From: Bremia lactucae
Taxonomy: Eukaryota; Oomycota; Peronosporomycetes; Peronosporales; Peronosporaceae
Direction: 5' to 3'
DNA length: 40,333 nt
NCBI RefSeq assembly: GCF_004359215.1
Contig: NC_090620.1
Coordinates: forward strand, 1,668,678-1,709,010
The position numbers were made by a program, and so were the translations under genes. The notes under the pieces are model-generated. The model searched no databases and was not told where the DNA came from. It saw only the letters and a program-made list of their open reading frames with translations. Below, piece by piece: positions 10,494 through 21,400 of the stretch; position 1 is the stretch's first letter; the number at the start of each line of letters is the position of its first letter.

Positions 10494-11514
10494 TTAAGTG
10501 TACTTTTTCATCTCCTCAAACAACGTAACACCCAGTCGAGCAGGCGACCGCGTAATAGTGACGCCGGCGGCCTCGAGTGCGGCAAACTTACCCGCAGCTG
10601 TGCCCATGCCGCCAGATACAATAGCACCTGCGTGGCCCATACGACGCCCAGGGGGGGCAGTTGTGCCGGCAATAAAGCTGACTACGGGCTTTTTAGGATC
10701 ACCATGGGCCATAAGCCATTCGGCGGCTTCTTCCTCAGCAGATCCGCCGATTTCACCCACCATAATAATGCCGTCAGTCTCTGGGTCATTTGTGAAGCGC
10801 TCAAGGCAGTCAATGAAGTTAGTGCCGTTGAACGGGTCACCCCCAATGCCTATAACGGTGGACTGACCGAGACCTAGAGCAGTGGTCTGTGCCACAGCCT
10901 CGTACGTCAGGGTGCCCGAACGCGACACAATTCCGATCCTACCCTTTTGGTGAATATATCCGGGCATGATGCCCATTTTGCACTCACCGGGCTTAATAAT
11001 TCCAGGGCAATTGGGACCAATTAGACGCGTAGTGCTTTGATTGCGCAGGTGCCACTTGACCTTGACCATGTCCTGCTGCGGGATGCCTTCTGTGATTGCA
11101 ACAACTAGAGGTATCTCAGCCTCAATAGCCTCAATTATCGATGCGGCACAGAACGGCGGTGGCACGTATATGATAGAAGCATCAGCACCTGTCTCATTCT
11201 TGGCCTCGGCAACCGTGTTAAATACCGGTAGACCCAGATGCGTAGAGCCGCCCTTTTTGGGGGTCACGCCACCAACCATATTGGTACCGTAATCGATGGC
11301 CTGCTGCGAATGGAATGTACCCTGCAGTTGGAGTAAAGGCCACGTAAGAGACTTCTTGATATCTTGCATACATTACTAATGATACCTGCTTGCCCGTGAA
11401 ACCTTGGCAGATGACCTTGGTGTCCTTGTTGATCCAAACTTTAGCAGATGCAGACATTCTACGCGTGACCAGCGCAACAGCGCTTGATTTCTTTACGGGC
11501 GTGGTTGCGAACAT
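10494..11514 (-). CDS. SUCLG1: Succinyl-CoA ligase (synthetase) alpha subunit, mitochondrial
   Basis: Exons 11514-11386 and 11321-10494 are joined across a 64-nt intron (donor GTATCA, acceptor CTGCAG), giving 318 residues. The protein interconverts succinyl-CoA and succinate with nucleoside triphosphate in the citric acid cycle, paired with a beta subunit not in this window. The N-terminal 25 residues ([20 protein letters not shown]) are rich in Arg, Lys, Ser and Ala and lack acidic residues, as in a mitochondrial presequence. [20 protein letters not shown] starts the CoA-binding Rossmann domain. [12 protein letters not shown] and RSGTLTYEA are family motifs. The phosphorylated active-site histidine is His273 in [10 protein letters not shown]. 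The start codon is fixed by a TAA directly upstream in frame. Length matches the family. Confidence 0.96.
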
Positions 11515-11533
11515 TTAGACCTGGAGATATCGC

Positions 11534-11550
11534 GATTGAAAGAAGTGAGG
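11534..11550 (-). promoter_or_regulatory. Possible oomycete initiator-like element of SUCLG1
   Basis: Read on the minus strand the sequence is CCTCACTTCTTTCAATC. This is close to the oomycete initiator consensus as I remember it (roughly TCAYTY followed by a CAWT motif). It lies about 20 nt upstream of the SUCLG1 ATG, a usual distance. A single match with no other support. Confidence 0.3.
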
Positions 11551-12805
11551 GGACTTCACTCTCCACCCGACGTTCTGCTAAGTGCGAATGTGACGTCTTT
11601 GGCCGTTTTCTGTCACTAAGAATGCTTGCTAATTGTCTCGTGCAAAAATTTATGACGCCCAAATTTAATACATCGTATTGACGGACGTAGAATATTTACC
11701 TAATATAACTTGTATATGAACTTCATTGAAGCTGGATCTTCACGACACTCACTTCTCGGGCTCACATGCCAATAAAGGTTCTCTTGGCTCGAAGCCACCG
11801 GATGCATGGACATATATATTGAAATTAACAAGGGAATTGCTGCGGGCACACCTCTAAAATTAAAATTTTGTCCCTAATTTTTATTAAAAGCGAAAGTATT
11901 TCTTAAAGATATTCATTTGAATCGACAAGGCCAAGCGTGAAAAAAACCTCTTTTCACCCGAGTATTAAGTAAAAGTGACTTTTGCTTAGTCGACACGATT
12001 CGTTAGACTCGCTGCAAATTCGTCGCAAACCCCTTTAAAAAGCATATTTGACTCGTTAATAGATTGCTAGGCAGTTCGAAAGCCTTTTGAACGTTCTGTC
12101 AAGAAACAAAGTCGGAGTTCTTGCAGCTTTTTCTTAGTACAGGCTCTGACTACGTTTTACCGGTGAGCTTTTAAAATCTCTGGAGACTTTTTTTGCCTTT
12201 ACGCTTTCGTTCAAGTGTTCACAGACACCAGGATCGTTTACTGGGTCTTTGGAAGCGTGAGAATTCAAATTTTGAATGTCAGCATAAATCATAGAGAAAT
12301 AGAAGGAGGCTAGCGACGAGAAGAGGTACTTTATGTCACGTACAGGTGAGCCCAAAAATCGTTCAGATCGCGCTGCACGAAATTGGCGCGCGTGGGATCC
12401 TTGAAGCTACCGCCCTCTCATTTTGCGATCACAGTTGTTATGATATTACAATAAATTACCTTCTTGTTTTTCTGGGAGATTTATACCTGTAGACAAAATT
12501 CCACGTAAGAGGTGGTGTGTCCGTAGCAACAAAAATGGTCTCCGGTATGGTTAACTGTTAATGAACGTACATTAATAAATCTGCGTTATTCATCGCTATC
12601 GCACATAAAGCCTATAAATGAAAGAAAGAAACTTCGAAGTTCGGTCTTATAATATTTAGTGCCTTTAAACAGGATACAAAGCTACTGACGCAACATGATC
12701 AACACATACAGAACAATGTAAGTACAATGCGAGTATATCGCTGCTACACTATGTTTTACGCGCTATGCGTTTCTTCGTAAGTAGACAAGCGCAATCTGTA
12801 CCATT
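11551..12805. other. Intergenic region without a supported gene
   Basis: About 1.25 kb between the SUCLG1 5' side and the HECT gene 3' end. A weak minus-strand ORF (12134-12355) lacks a good start and any recognisable feature. No RNA gene or clear repeat is seen. The sequence is AT-rich. Confidence 0.5.
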
Positions 12806-15126
12806 TTACTCAATTGTAAAGCCGGTTACTTCCATCTGGATCACAAGTGATAATGCAATGCGCATATCCTTTTCAGTACCGTATCGAGGCAAGTCAATGC
12901 TGCAGTAGACACAACAATATATTGAGTTACCACACTAGCAACTGTATCGACCAAAAAAACGTACCGATTAAAGCATGTGTGTGCTCGCGGGTACAAACAC
13001 TCATTAGCGCTGACGCATTGTATCGCGAATGGACAAATGCGGCCATCATTCATTGTTAGCGCCTTAAAGCCTTGCACAGGTACTCGAGCTGAACCAGTTG
13101 TGAATTGCAGCAATCGAGCCTTCTGCTCATTCGAAAATCCATGCACGCAATTCCAGAACCAAGCAATAGCTCGCTCGTCGCGATCTCCCACATATATTGT
13201 GTGAGTTTTCCAATCTTGCACATCGATGTCAGGAATACCACAAATTAACAGCTCCAACTCCTGGTGGTCAAAGACAGACAGAAGTTCCACCGGAATGATT
13301 GAAAAAAGTCCTTGCATCACTGAACCTAGCTGCTGAGAGATGCTAGTAGCAACGATCCACTTAAAACGCATGCTAATGTACTCCATCTTGTTTTCATCAG
13401 TAACGGCTATGTCAGACCCGTTTGGTACCAACTCCACCACTTTCATTTTATCAGGCATATGATCCACATTTACACTACACAACATACATGAAGATTGTTA
13501 ACAAAAATATAGTCAAACCTCATAAAAATTGACTTACGTAAAGTCCAGGGCCAATGATTCAACGCCCGTGTTCTCTCGCAACCACTTTAAATTCTTGTAC
13601 AAGTCGTTATCCACAAATTCAAGATCGGAAAATGTAATGGGGATACCGAGAATATGCTTACAGATCGGAATTGCTAAGTGCGCGTCAATGAGAATCCCTT
13701 CAAAAAGCGCTCTACCGATATACCTGCCAATAGCTTGATAGTACTACAACCGACAGCAAACAAAAACAAAACGAATAAGTCAACGGCAAAAATTGAAGCA
13801 TAAGCTTAAACATACCATAAGGTGGTCGACACTTGCTTCAGCGGATGCAGGATTGATCATCAAACCATCTCCATTCCCAATCCTATAAAATAGCCCTGTT
13901 GCATCGTCAAAGACTTCCTTTGTCATCAAAGTAAACCACTCGCGCACCAATCCACCGGCATCCACTCCCGGTTCATTGGCAAACTTGATACGAAGCGACT
14001 GGTGCAGCTGATCTGGTGTTGCCCACAATAATTGTTCGCATGAATTGTGCAGCAAATTATCCCGTTCGATCTCAAGCAATAAGTGTCCGTAGTCCCATGG
14101 AACCTCCATTGCCGCTGTGTGCTGTACAAACCACGCATGTTTTTGCTGAAATGGAAGTGATCCGACCTGTTCTAACTCATCCTGCGAGAATATGGAGCTT
14201 TCGGTGCAACGTGTCGCCCGAGCTCCTTCTGCTGTTTCAAGAGACAGCCGACCAGTCGGGTTCTTCGGTGACACCACAATTCTAGCGACCACTCCCACCG
14301 AATTTGCGCTTCCGTTCGAAAGAATTGAGTCACGCAAAGATGTTGATGATTGACTGCGCAAAGTCTCAAGATTGCGCAGACTTTTCAGCGCCTTGCGGTC
14401 CATATAATTTTTTTTTCGTACCCAAATCAGCTGGCCATCGTGGTTGCGTTCACGTGACCATTCATGCCGACGCCGGGCTGATTGCTGTCGAAGATTAAGC
14501 ACGCTAAGCTTTCGTTTAAAAAGATCCCGGTTCATCTTAGACGACGCGTTGGTTTTCAATGGATTCGCTTTAATCATTGAGCTGCTGCGAGTAAATGGAT
14601 TATCCTTTTCCTCCATATACAGCAGGTATTTGGTACTGGAGGGTGCAGAGGAGGACGCTACGTTGCTGTGTTCGCTAGCAGACTCATCAGCTGTTTTAAT
14701 TGACTTCTCAATCAATTGAAAGGAGCGGTCTGTCCCACAGAGCATGCATGTATTATGCGCATCGTAGCTCTTAAAAGAGCAGACGTCACACTCCCATAAG
14801 TTATTCATCTCTTGGTCACTAGCAATCACATCTTGTCGTAGCATAGTCTCAGGTAGCGCCTGGTGACGCAGGAAATTGGCTTCTATCTTGTGTTTGAAGA
14901 AAATGTTGTAAATGAGGCAGGTAACCATCATGGCGCCGATCACGAAGTAAAAGATGAAATTATAGCTATCTGAAGCTTGCGACAGGCGGCGCATGTGGTG
15001 ATTCACCACACGCATTCCGTCCAATTTTCGAGATGCACTGACACCGATGCAAAGCAGCATGACAAATGCTGTCTTGATCCTTGGATTGAATGCTCTTGCG
15101 CAATCTTGCCACCAAAATGCGCACAT
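12806..15126 (-). CDS. Membrane-anchored HECT E3 ubiquitin ligase with RanBP2-type zinc finger
   Basis: Exons are 15126-13816, 13743-13538, 13474-12965 and 12899-12806, with introns of 72, 63 and 65 nt and consensus sites (GTATGT, GTAAGT, GTACGT), giving 706 residues. Two hydrophobic stretches at about 17-33 (a possible signal anchor) and 55-78 suggest membrane insertion. Residues 111-130 form a RanBP2/NZF zinc finger (W111, C113, C116, C127, C130), often a ubiquitin-binding module. A basic, Ser-rich linker follows. The HECT domain spans about 380-706, with FANEPGVDAGGLVREW, YYQAIGRYIGRALFEG and the catalytic Cys673 in RAHTCFNR. The last exon gives the usual hydrophobic tail (ALSLVIQMEVTGFTIE). 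The enzyme takes ubiquitin from an E2 on Cys673 before transfer to substrate. Site of action (ER or another endomembrane) is inferred from the membrane segments only. Confidence 0.9.
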
Positions 15127-15194
15127 AAGTGACTGGGCTTAAGGACGTCTTAAGCGCTTAACAACGTCCACTAGACCACTAATGAGATACGTTC

Positions 15195-15416
15195 TCAAAA
15201 GACGCGAAAGGCAGTGGAGGCTGCAGCTCGCGGTGTTGTTCTGCCCTTAGGAGCCGGTTTTTCGACCTGCACTGTACCGGAAAAATAGAAATGTTGCTGC
15301 AACACGAAGTTGCTTGAATCATGGGCGTTGGTAATCAGTCCATTATAATTAAAATTAATGAATTTATGGTTTCTGATCGGCTCAGCAACATGATTGGTAG
15401 CTTTCTCCCATTTCAT
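15195..15416 (-). CDS. Hypothetical 73-residue ORF, doubtful
   Basis: A minus-strand ORF from an ATG at 15416, starting MKWEKATNHVAEPIRNHKFI and ending RAAASTAFRVF, with a basic C-terminus. No family recognised. Its start is only 38 bp from the oppositely oriented five-exon gene, and its end is 68 bp before the HECT start codon. It could be a real small gene, a terminal exon of something larger, or transcribed 5' leader. Confidence 0.25.
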   Translation of the reverse strand: MKWEKATNHVAEPIRNHKFINFNYNGLITNAHDSSNFVLQQHFYFSGTVQVEKPAPKGRTTPRAAASTAFRVF

Positions 15417-15454
15417 TGTGGCCGTTACGTGACGTCTCAATAATTGCTACGAGC

Positions 15455-16155
15455 ATGAATGGTAGGATCAATTCGGTGGCTGCGCTAGCTACAAAAGCCG
15501 TTCAAGTACTAGCACCCAATAACGTGCAGCTTAGCGAGCACGAATTTCAACGGTAAGCTAAACAGAATTGGAAATAAGGTTGGATAGTAGGCTGATGCCT
15601 TCGGTAATGTCAGATCTCCCAAGGAGGAGCAGGATGCTGCGCGAGAAGCAGCCAAGCTTGTAAAGCCAGGTAATAGTTATAATTTAGTCGATGTGTGAAA
15701 ACTGAAGAGAAATATGGAAAGGCGACTTAATTTTTATCAGCACGAATGGCCTGGTCTACTCGATGGGAAGATTTCTTACAGATAACGCGTATGACCATGT
15801 GGTTAGCTGAACCTTTGATTAATTTTGGTGAGGTACGCTAGCTAATGCAAGAGGTGGGTGGCTGCAACACAGGTTATTGTGCTGGATAAACATACTGTTC
15901 TGCACGTGGGGATACCATCTGTCAAGTTATTGCCGTTAGTGCGGCTACTTCTGCCTCAACGTCAGCCTATGGTGGGTTAAAATGTTACATAATTCGAGCT
16001 TGAGAGCTGAGATGTTGAATTTTGCTGTGTAGGTGCTTCGTGTTCCAATGTCGGAGCCGGAACTGCAACTATTTCTTCGCAGTGCCAGGCAACTGATCGG
16101 ATGCAAATACGATATCGCGAGGTGGATGATACAGTTCAAGCTGAAACTATATTAG
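15455..16155 (+). CDS. Unrecognised 155-residue protein, five exons
   Basis: Exons are 15455-15552, 15614-15669, 15741-15832, 15873-15971 and 16033-16155, with introns of 61, 71, 40 and 61 nt. All have GT-AG ends and keep one frame open. The N-terminus (MNGRINSVAALATKAVQVLA) is Ala/Val-rich with few acidic residues and could be a mitochondrial presequence. A charged helix follows (SPKEEQDAAREAAKLVKPAR), then MAWSTRWEDFLQITRMTMWL, a hydrophobic segment around IPSVKLLPLVRLLLPQRQP, and a C-terminus ARWMIQFKLKLY. I do not recognise a family. Five small exons in one frame make chance unlikely, but single exon borders, especially around the 40-nt intron, are uncertain. Confidence 0.6.
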
Positions 16156-16510
16156 TGTTAGCGTTTGACAGTGTCGCATGACTGCTCAGGGCTTCCCAAT
16201 TAATGCTGCGGCTGGTCTTAAATCGCATAACGGGATCGAAACCGTTACCACGACTGCACATTGACGTAAAAAGCAACGCTTGGATTTGCAGCGATTCTAT
16301 TTTGTGCGTATTAGCTTGATTATAAATTTCGTAGTTGAGTGCTTTGGAATTGATAACATTGGAAAAGTGTCTTGCTGGCAGGCTGCTGCAGTAGGTTTCG
16401 GAAAGTTTTGATTAAGGCACGACAAGAGGCTAATTTAGGTAAGTTGTCTCTTTTTAGGAATTAATGTTGCTTAGACTATATTAATGAAATTGCTATAGAC
16501 ATCTTCACGC
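16156..16510. other. Intergenic region without visible features
   Basis: About 355 bp between the five-exon gene and the small membrane protein gene. No ORF, repeat or regulatory motif could be supported. It should contain the polyadenylation site of the former gene and the promoter of the latter. Confidence 0.4.
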
Positions 16511-16528
16511 ATGGCAGCGCGTCTATGA
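16511..16528 (+). promoter_or_regulatory. Five-codon upstream ORF overlapping the next start codon
   Basis: The ATG at 16511 opens a frame of five codons (M-A-A-R-L) that stops at 16526-16528. Its TGA overlaps the ATG at 16525 of the next gene (ATGA overlap). If the mRNA starts upstream of 16511, translation of the main frame would need leaky scanning or reinitiation. Confidence 0.4.
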
Positions 16529-16932
16529 CCGATTTCCAACGAATTCGCCGCCTTCAGCCAGACATTATGTCTCGGGTCTCGCTGCCGATGGTGAACTACT
16601 CGCTCACGCCCTCTTGGCGTATTCACATTCCGAAATTATTGCAATTTGTGCAAAGTGCACAGAACGGAACACTAAGGGGGCAATTGCTTGCACCCGAGAT
16701 CTTCTCAAGGGCGCACGACTTGTCAGCCAGCATTTCCCTGAAGTCGTGGTCTACAAAGCGTAAAATTTTAGTATTAGGGTACGTGATACTGTTAGTGGTG
16801 TTGCTCCGACGAGGGTTGGCGGTTAAGCGAGTGCTACTGCGGGCTGCGGAACTACTCATCTTGCGTTTTATCGCAAATCAGGTCATGTTGCATTTAAAAT
16901 TGACTCCCGCATTCGGCATTGCTAAACTATAG
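16525..16932 (+). CDS. Small membrane protein, unrecognised (135 residues)
   Basis: A single-exon ORF. Residues about 82-95 (ILVLGYVILLVVLL) form a transmembrane helix. A second hydrophobic, amphipathic stretch follows at about 105-125 (LLRAAELLILRFIANQVMLH). The N-terminal half (MTDFQRIRRLQPDIMSRVSL) is soluble and basic. No conserved family recognised, and an upstream exon cannot be excluded. It ends 54 bp before the nicotinamidase ATG, with AATAAA at 16951-16956 in between, so the two genes are packed head to tail. Confidence 0.55.
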   Translation: MTDFQRIRRLQPDIMSRVSLPMVNYSLTPSWRIHIPKLLQFVQSAQNGTLRGQLLAPEIFSRAHDLSASISLKSWSTKRKILVLGYVILLVVLLRRGLAVKRVLLRAAELLILRFIANQVMLHLKLTPAFGIAKL

Positions 16933-16950
16933 ACCTCCGTTATCAGTGTC

Positions 16951-16956
16951 AATAAA
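16951..16956 (+). terminator. Polyadenylation signal between tandem genes
   Basis: A canonical AATAAA lies 18 nt after the stop codon of the small membrane protein gene and 30 nt before the nicotinamidase start codon. Location and sequence only. Confidence 0.4.
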
Positions 16957-16986
16957 AAGCACCTTTTATACTAAAATTGCGAGATA

Positions 16987-17963
16987 ATGCTTGTGGGAAC
17001 TGACGCTGTAGAGGTGGCTAGTTCGATCTCGGCGGGTGGTCTTTGCCTGCTAGTGATCGACCAGCAGATTGACTTTCATCCTGGAGGCTCACTTGCCATT
17101 CCTACGGCGGAGGCGGATGCTATACGCATTGCGTCATTCATACGTCAGCACTCGACTCAGCTTCAGCAGCTCGTTTTTACACTAGACTCGCATCAGCGGT
17201 ATCACATCGCGCACGGGATTTTCTGGATGGACGCAGAAGGCAATTCGCCAAAACCATTTACGCTTATTTCATCCGCCGAAATCGTTGCGGGAGTGTGGAG
17301 GCCGCGAGATCCCACGCTTGAAAAATATGTGGCGACATACTCAAAGGCGCTCGAGGCGAGCGGCAAGTTCACACTTTGCATTTGGCCTGAGCACTGCATT
17401 ATTGGCTCGCGTGGACATAATATAGTTTCAGATGTGCTCGCAGCGGCGATGGAGTGGACTAAAATCTCTTTAAAACCCGTGCAATATGTCACAAAGGGCA
17501 GCAACTCATTTACCGAGCACTATTCGGCGCTCAAGGCCGAATTTGAGCTGCCTAGTGATCCTTCAACAAGGTATGCTCGACAAAATCTTATCGTTTTCAC
17601 CATTAAGAACGACATTTGTTGTTGTTGCATTTGTTGTTGACGTGATTACAGCTTAAATCAGGATTTGATAGACACGCTCAAACTTGCTGACAAGGTACTT
17701 ATATGCGGTGAAGCTGTCTCGCACTGCGTAAACTATACAGTCCGCGATTTGTTGGCTGCGTGGCCCAACGAGCGTCGTAACGACTTAGTAATCTTGACAG
17801 ACTGCATGTCTCCCGTACCGGGCTATGAAAAGGATGGCGAGGTGACGAATAATTTATTGAATGGATACTGCTTTGTTCTTACTTAATTGTTTAACAGAAA
17901 TTTCTGCAAGATATGGCCGCTAAGGGATTAACGCTCGTTTCGTCTGAAAAATTTACAGTCTAA
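16987..17963 (+). CDS. PNC1: Nicotinamidase (isochorismatase-fold hydrolase), three exons
   Basis: Exons are 16987-17570, 17652-17841 and 17898-17963 (introns 81 and 56 nt), giving 279 residues. The enzyme deamidates nicotinamide to nicotinate, feeding the salvage route to NAD. The catalytic triad is visible: Asp25 (VIDQQIDFHPGGSL), Lys170 (QYVTKGSNSF) and Cys220 (CGEAVSHCVNYT). Zinc ligands are probably Asp67 and His69 (TLDSH) and His136 (IWPEHC). All match the yeast Pnc1/bacterial PncA pattern. The final exon is short and closes with VSSEKFTV. No signal peptide, so probably cytosolic or nuclear. The first intron contains a TTG-rich run. Other isochorismatase-fold enzymes lack the Lys/zinc set, so the assignment is firm. 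Confidence 0.93.
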
Positions 17964-18432
17964 AAAAGTTTCATTGCCCGAATTCAGTAGGAAATCGATA
18001 CCCGCGCCATTGTGGTATCATGTGTGCAGGTGGCATGTGCGATTTGACCACTTCCGTATCAATATCGCAATTAACCGTTGTCGTGAGTGAAAAAAATGAA
18101 TTGATGAAAAAAAGCTCTTGCTAAGAAAAATTTATAAGCGCGCTTAGAAGCGACGATTTTGAATATCCTTAGACTTAATATTTTAATGAACTTACCCATT
18201 TTAAATGCTAAGCGCGCTTAAAATTATAGTTTCCTAAAATACAGATTTGGTCTTAGATTTTTCGCCCTTTAGGGGGAGTCGTGGCTGACCACAATTGTGA
18301 AACCGAGCTAGAAGTAAAAAGGATCCGCATCGAGTAAGCGCTACAAGCGACCTTATTCCTTCGCCATTTCTATCAAACGCCCACAGATACAATCAAACAA
18401 GGCACAAAACGTACCATTATAGCCGAGGCACC
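17964..18432. other. Nicotinamidase-clathrin intergenic region
   Basis: Holds the nicotinamidase 3' side, two copies of a perfect 12-bp palindrome (18135-18146 and 18209-18220), and the clathrin promoter. A CCATTTCTATCAAAC stretch near 18362 loosely resembles an oomycete initiator. No coding sequence seen. Confidence 0.4.
18135..18220. repeat. Two copies of the palindrome TAAGCGCGCTTA
   Basis: The self-complementary 12-mer occurs at 18135-18146 and again at 18209-18220, 74 bp apart. The flanks also match when one copy is reverse-complemented (AATTT on one side, an extra G on the other), so the pair forms imperfect inverted arms of about 17 bp around a 60-bp core. It could be binding sites, a small hairpin or a MITE-like remnant. 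Confidence 0.5.
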
Positions 18433-21400
18433 ATGGCGCAAGATCTTCCCATCACCTTTGGTGAAGTTTTTAACGTATGTAAAGAGAAAGCGATGGGAAA
18501 AGTCATATTGCATAGGTGTCTAACTTGATCGTTCCGTTCCCATAATGCACTACAGTTAAGCACCCTGGGGGTGAACTTGGACTATGTCAAGTTCGGCACT
18601 ACCACAATGGAGTCGGAAAAGTTTGTTTGCGTATGTGAGCAAGTAAATGGCCAAGCCAGCGTTGTGATCGTGGATACGGCGGCGGGCAACACCGTGCAGC
18701 GCCGCCCTATTAACGCCGAGGCAGCTATCATGAATCCTGTGAGCAAGGTTATAGCCCTGCGCGCAGAGAATCAGCTGCAAATTTTTAACATGGAGCTGCG
18801 CGCAAAGATGAAGAGCCATCTTATGAATGAGCCTGTAGTATTTTGGCGATGGGTATCCGTTAATAGCATCGCCTTGGTCACGGCTTCAGCTGTGTACCAT
18901 TGGAGCATTGAGGGCGACTCCCCTCCAGCCAAAATTTTTGACCGCCATGCCAACTTGGGCGCTGGGACTCAAATTATTAGCTACGAAGCCTCATCTGATA
19001 ATCAGTGGATGTTACTTGTTGGCATTTCACAGGGCGAAGGTGGTCGCATTGCTGGCAATATGCAACTTTACTCGATGGAAAAGAAGGTTAGTCAAGTGTT
19101 ACAGGGCCATGCCGGTGCTTTTGCCCAAATTAAACCTCCTGGAAGAACAGATGACGCGCAGGTGCTCGTTTTTGCTGGCACTAAAGGCAGCGGAGAACCT
19201 ATGCAGCTCTTTATCATGGAAGTCGGACGGGACCGTGATGCTCCTGGTGGCGTTTTTCGTCTTCCACCATCTCCAATTCCATTTGCTGCTGATGCACAGG
19301 CTGATTTTCCTGTGTCAATGCTTGTGAGTCCTAACGACGATATCATTTACATGATAACGAAGATGGGCTACCTTTTTCTATTCGATGCGCACTCTGGAAA
19401 GCCTGTGTACCGTGCTCGAGTGTCCAAGGACACTACATTTGTTACGTGTCTGGAATCTAAGTCAAAAGGTATGCTCGGAATCACGCGTCGCGGACAACTA
19501 CTGCACTTTGCAATTAATAAGACAAAACTCGTGCCGTATGTGGTGAACACGCTGCGTGACTCGCAGCTTGCCCTGTCGTTGGCTACGCGTCTCGACTTAC
19601 CAGGGGCCGAAGAGCTCTACTTCACGGAGTTTAATCGTCTTATTGGTGTGAATGATATTCAAGGTGCTGCTCGTCTTGCTGCCGCCTCCCCTCAGGGTGC
19701 TCTACGTACCCCTCAGACCATTCAGCGATTTCAAAACATGCCTTCTCAGCCTGGCCAGCCTCAGCCTATCTTGCAGTATTTCAGTGTTTTGCTTGAAAAA
19801 GGCACTCTAAACAAGATGGAGGCTATTGAGCTGGCTCGTCCAGTTCTAATGCAGGGTCGCGGTCAGCTTCTTCAAAAATGGTTGTCAGAGGACAAGCTTG
19901 AATGCTCTGAGGAGCTGGGAGATCTTGTAGCCCAATCGGACACCACCATGGCCCTGTCTGTTTACTTGCGCGCTGAAGTGCCGGAAAAAGTGATTAATTG
20001 CTTCGTGCAGCGCGGCGAGTTTGACAAGATTGTGGCGTATGCTGTTCAGACTAATTACCGTTGCGATTACACTTTCATGCTCCAAAATCTGGTTCGTGCT
20101 AATCCGCAAGGGGCTTTAGACTTTGCTCAGAAGCTAGCCGTTGCAGAAAATGGCCCGCTAGTCGATGTCAATGCAGTGGTCGACATCTTTATGCAAGTAA
20201 ATCGTGTTCAGGAGACCACCGCGTTTTTATTGGAAGCTTTAAAGAACAACCGCCCGGAAGAAGGTTACCTGCAGACGCGATTGCTGGAAATTAATTTGCT
20301 AGGCGGCTCACCTCAGGTGGCGGATGCCATTTTGTCCAACAATATGTTCACGCATTACGATCGACCGCGCATTGCTGCTCTGTGCGAGAAAGCTGGCTTA
20401 TTCCAGCGCGCTCTAGAACACTACACAGAATTATCTGATTTAAAACGCGTCATTGTGAACACACAGGCAATCAATCATGAATTTATTGTGACCTTCTTCG
20501 GAACTTTGACGAGTGAGGTCTCAATGGAATTAATTAACGCCCTTATGGCGCACAATATGCGCCAAAACTTGCAGATTGTGGTGCAGGTAGCTACCAAGTA
20601 TGCGGAACAATTGGGCGGCAAAGAGCTTGTTGACGTCTTTGAAAAGTTTAAGTCGTTCGATGGGCTATACTTTTTCTTGGGTTCGATTGTTAATTTCTCA
20701 CAGGACCCAGACCTTCACTTTAAATACATTGAGGCCGCTACAAAGATGGGTCAGTTTAAAGAGGTGGAGCGTGTCTGCCGTGACTCTTCCGTGTACGACC
20801 CCGTTCGAGTAAAGGAATTTTTGAAAGAGTCGAAGCTACAGGACCCGCGACCGCTCATACACGTTTGCGACCGCTATGACTTTGTGGAGGAATTGACGCA
20901 GTATTTGTACTCGAACAATTTAATGAAGTATATTGACGTGTACGTTACAAAAGTAAGCCCGCAAAAGGCTCCAATTGTTATCGGCAAGCTGCTGGACCTG
21001 GACTGTAATGAAGATTATATCAAGAATTTGCTTAATCAGGTCGCCCAATGCCCTGTGGATGATCTATGTGAGCAGGTTGAAAAGCGGAATCGCTTGCGTC
21101 TGCTGCAGCCGTGGCTTGAGACTCGTGTAGCTCAAGGCAACACGGAGACCGCCACGCACAATGCGATCGGTAAAATCTACATTACCTTGAACAAGGATCC
21201 GCAGCAATTTTTGGTCAGCAACCAATTCTATGACTCTGAAGTAGTTGGTAAGTTCTGCGAAAAGCTAGATCCTGCACTAGCTTATTTAGCGTATCGTCGC
21301 GCTGGCGGTGCTTGCGATGAAGACCTTATTCGCGTGACCACGGAAAATGGATTATTTAAGGACCTCGCCCGGTACCTCGTGGAGCGACAGGATTTGGATT

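Noticed and set aside
12134..12355. Minus-strand ORF of 73 codons
   Set aside because: No ATG at its listed start, no recognisable features, AT-rich surroundings.
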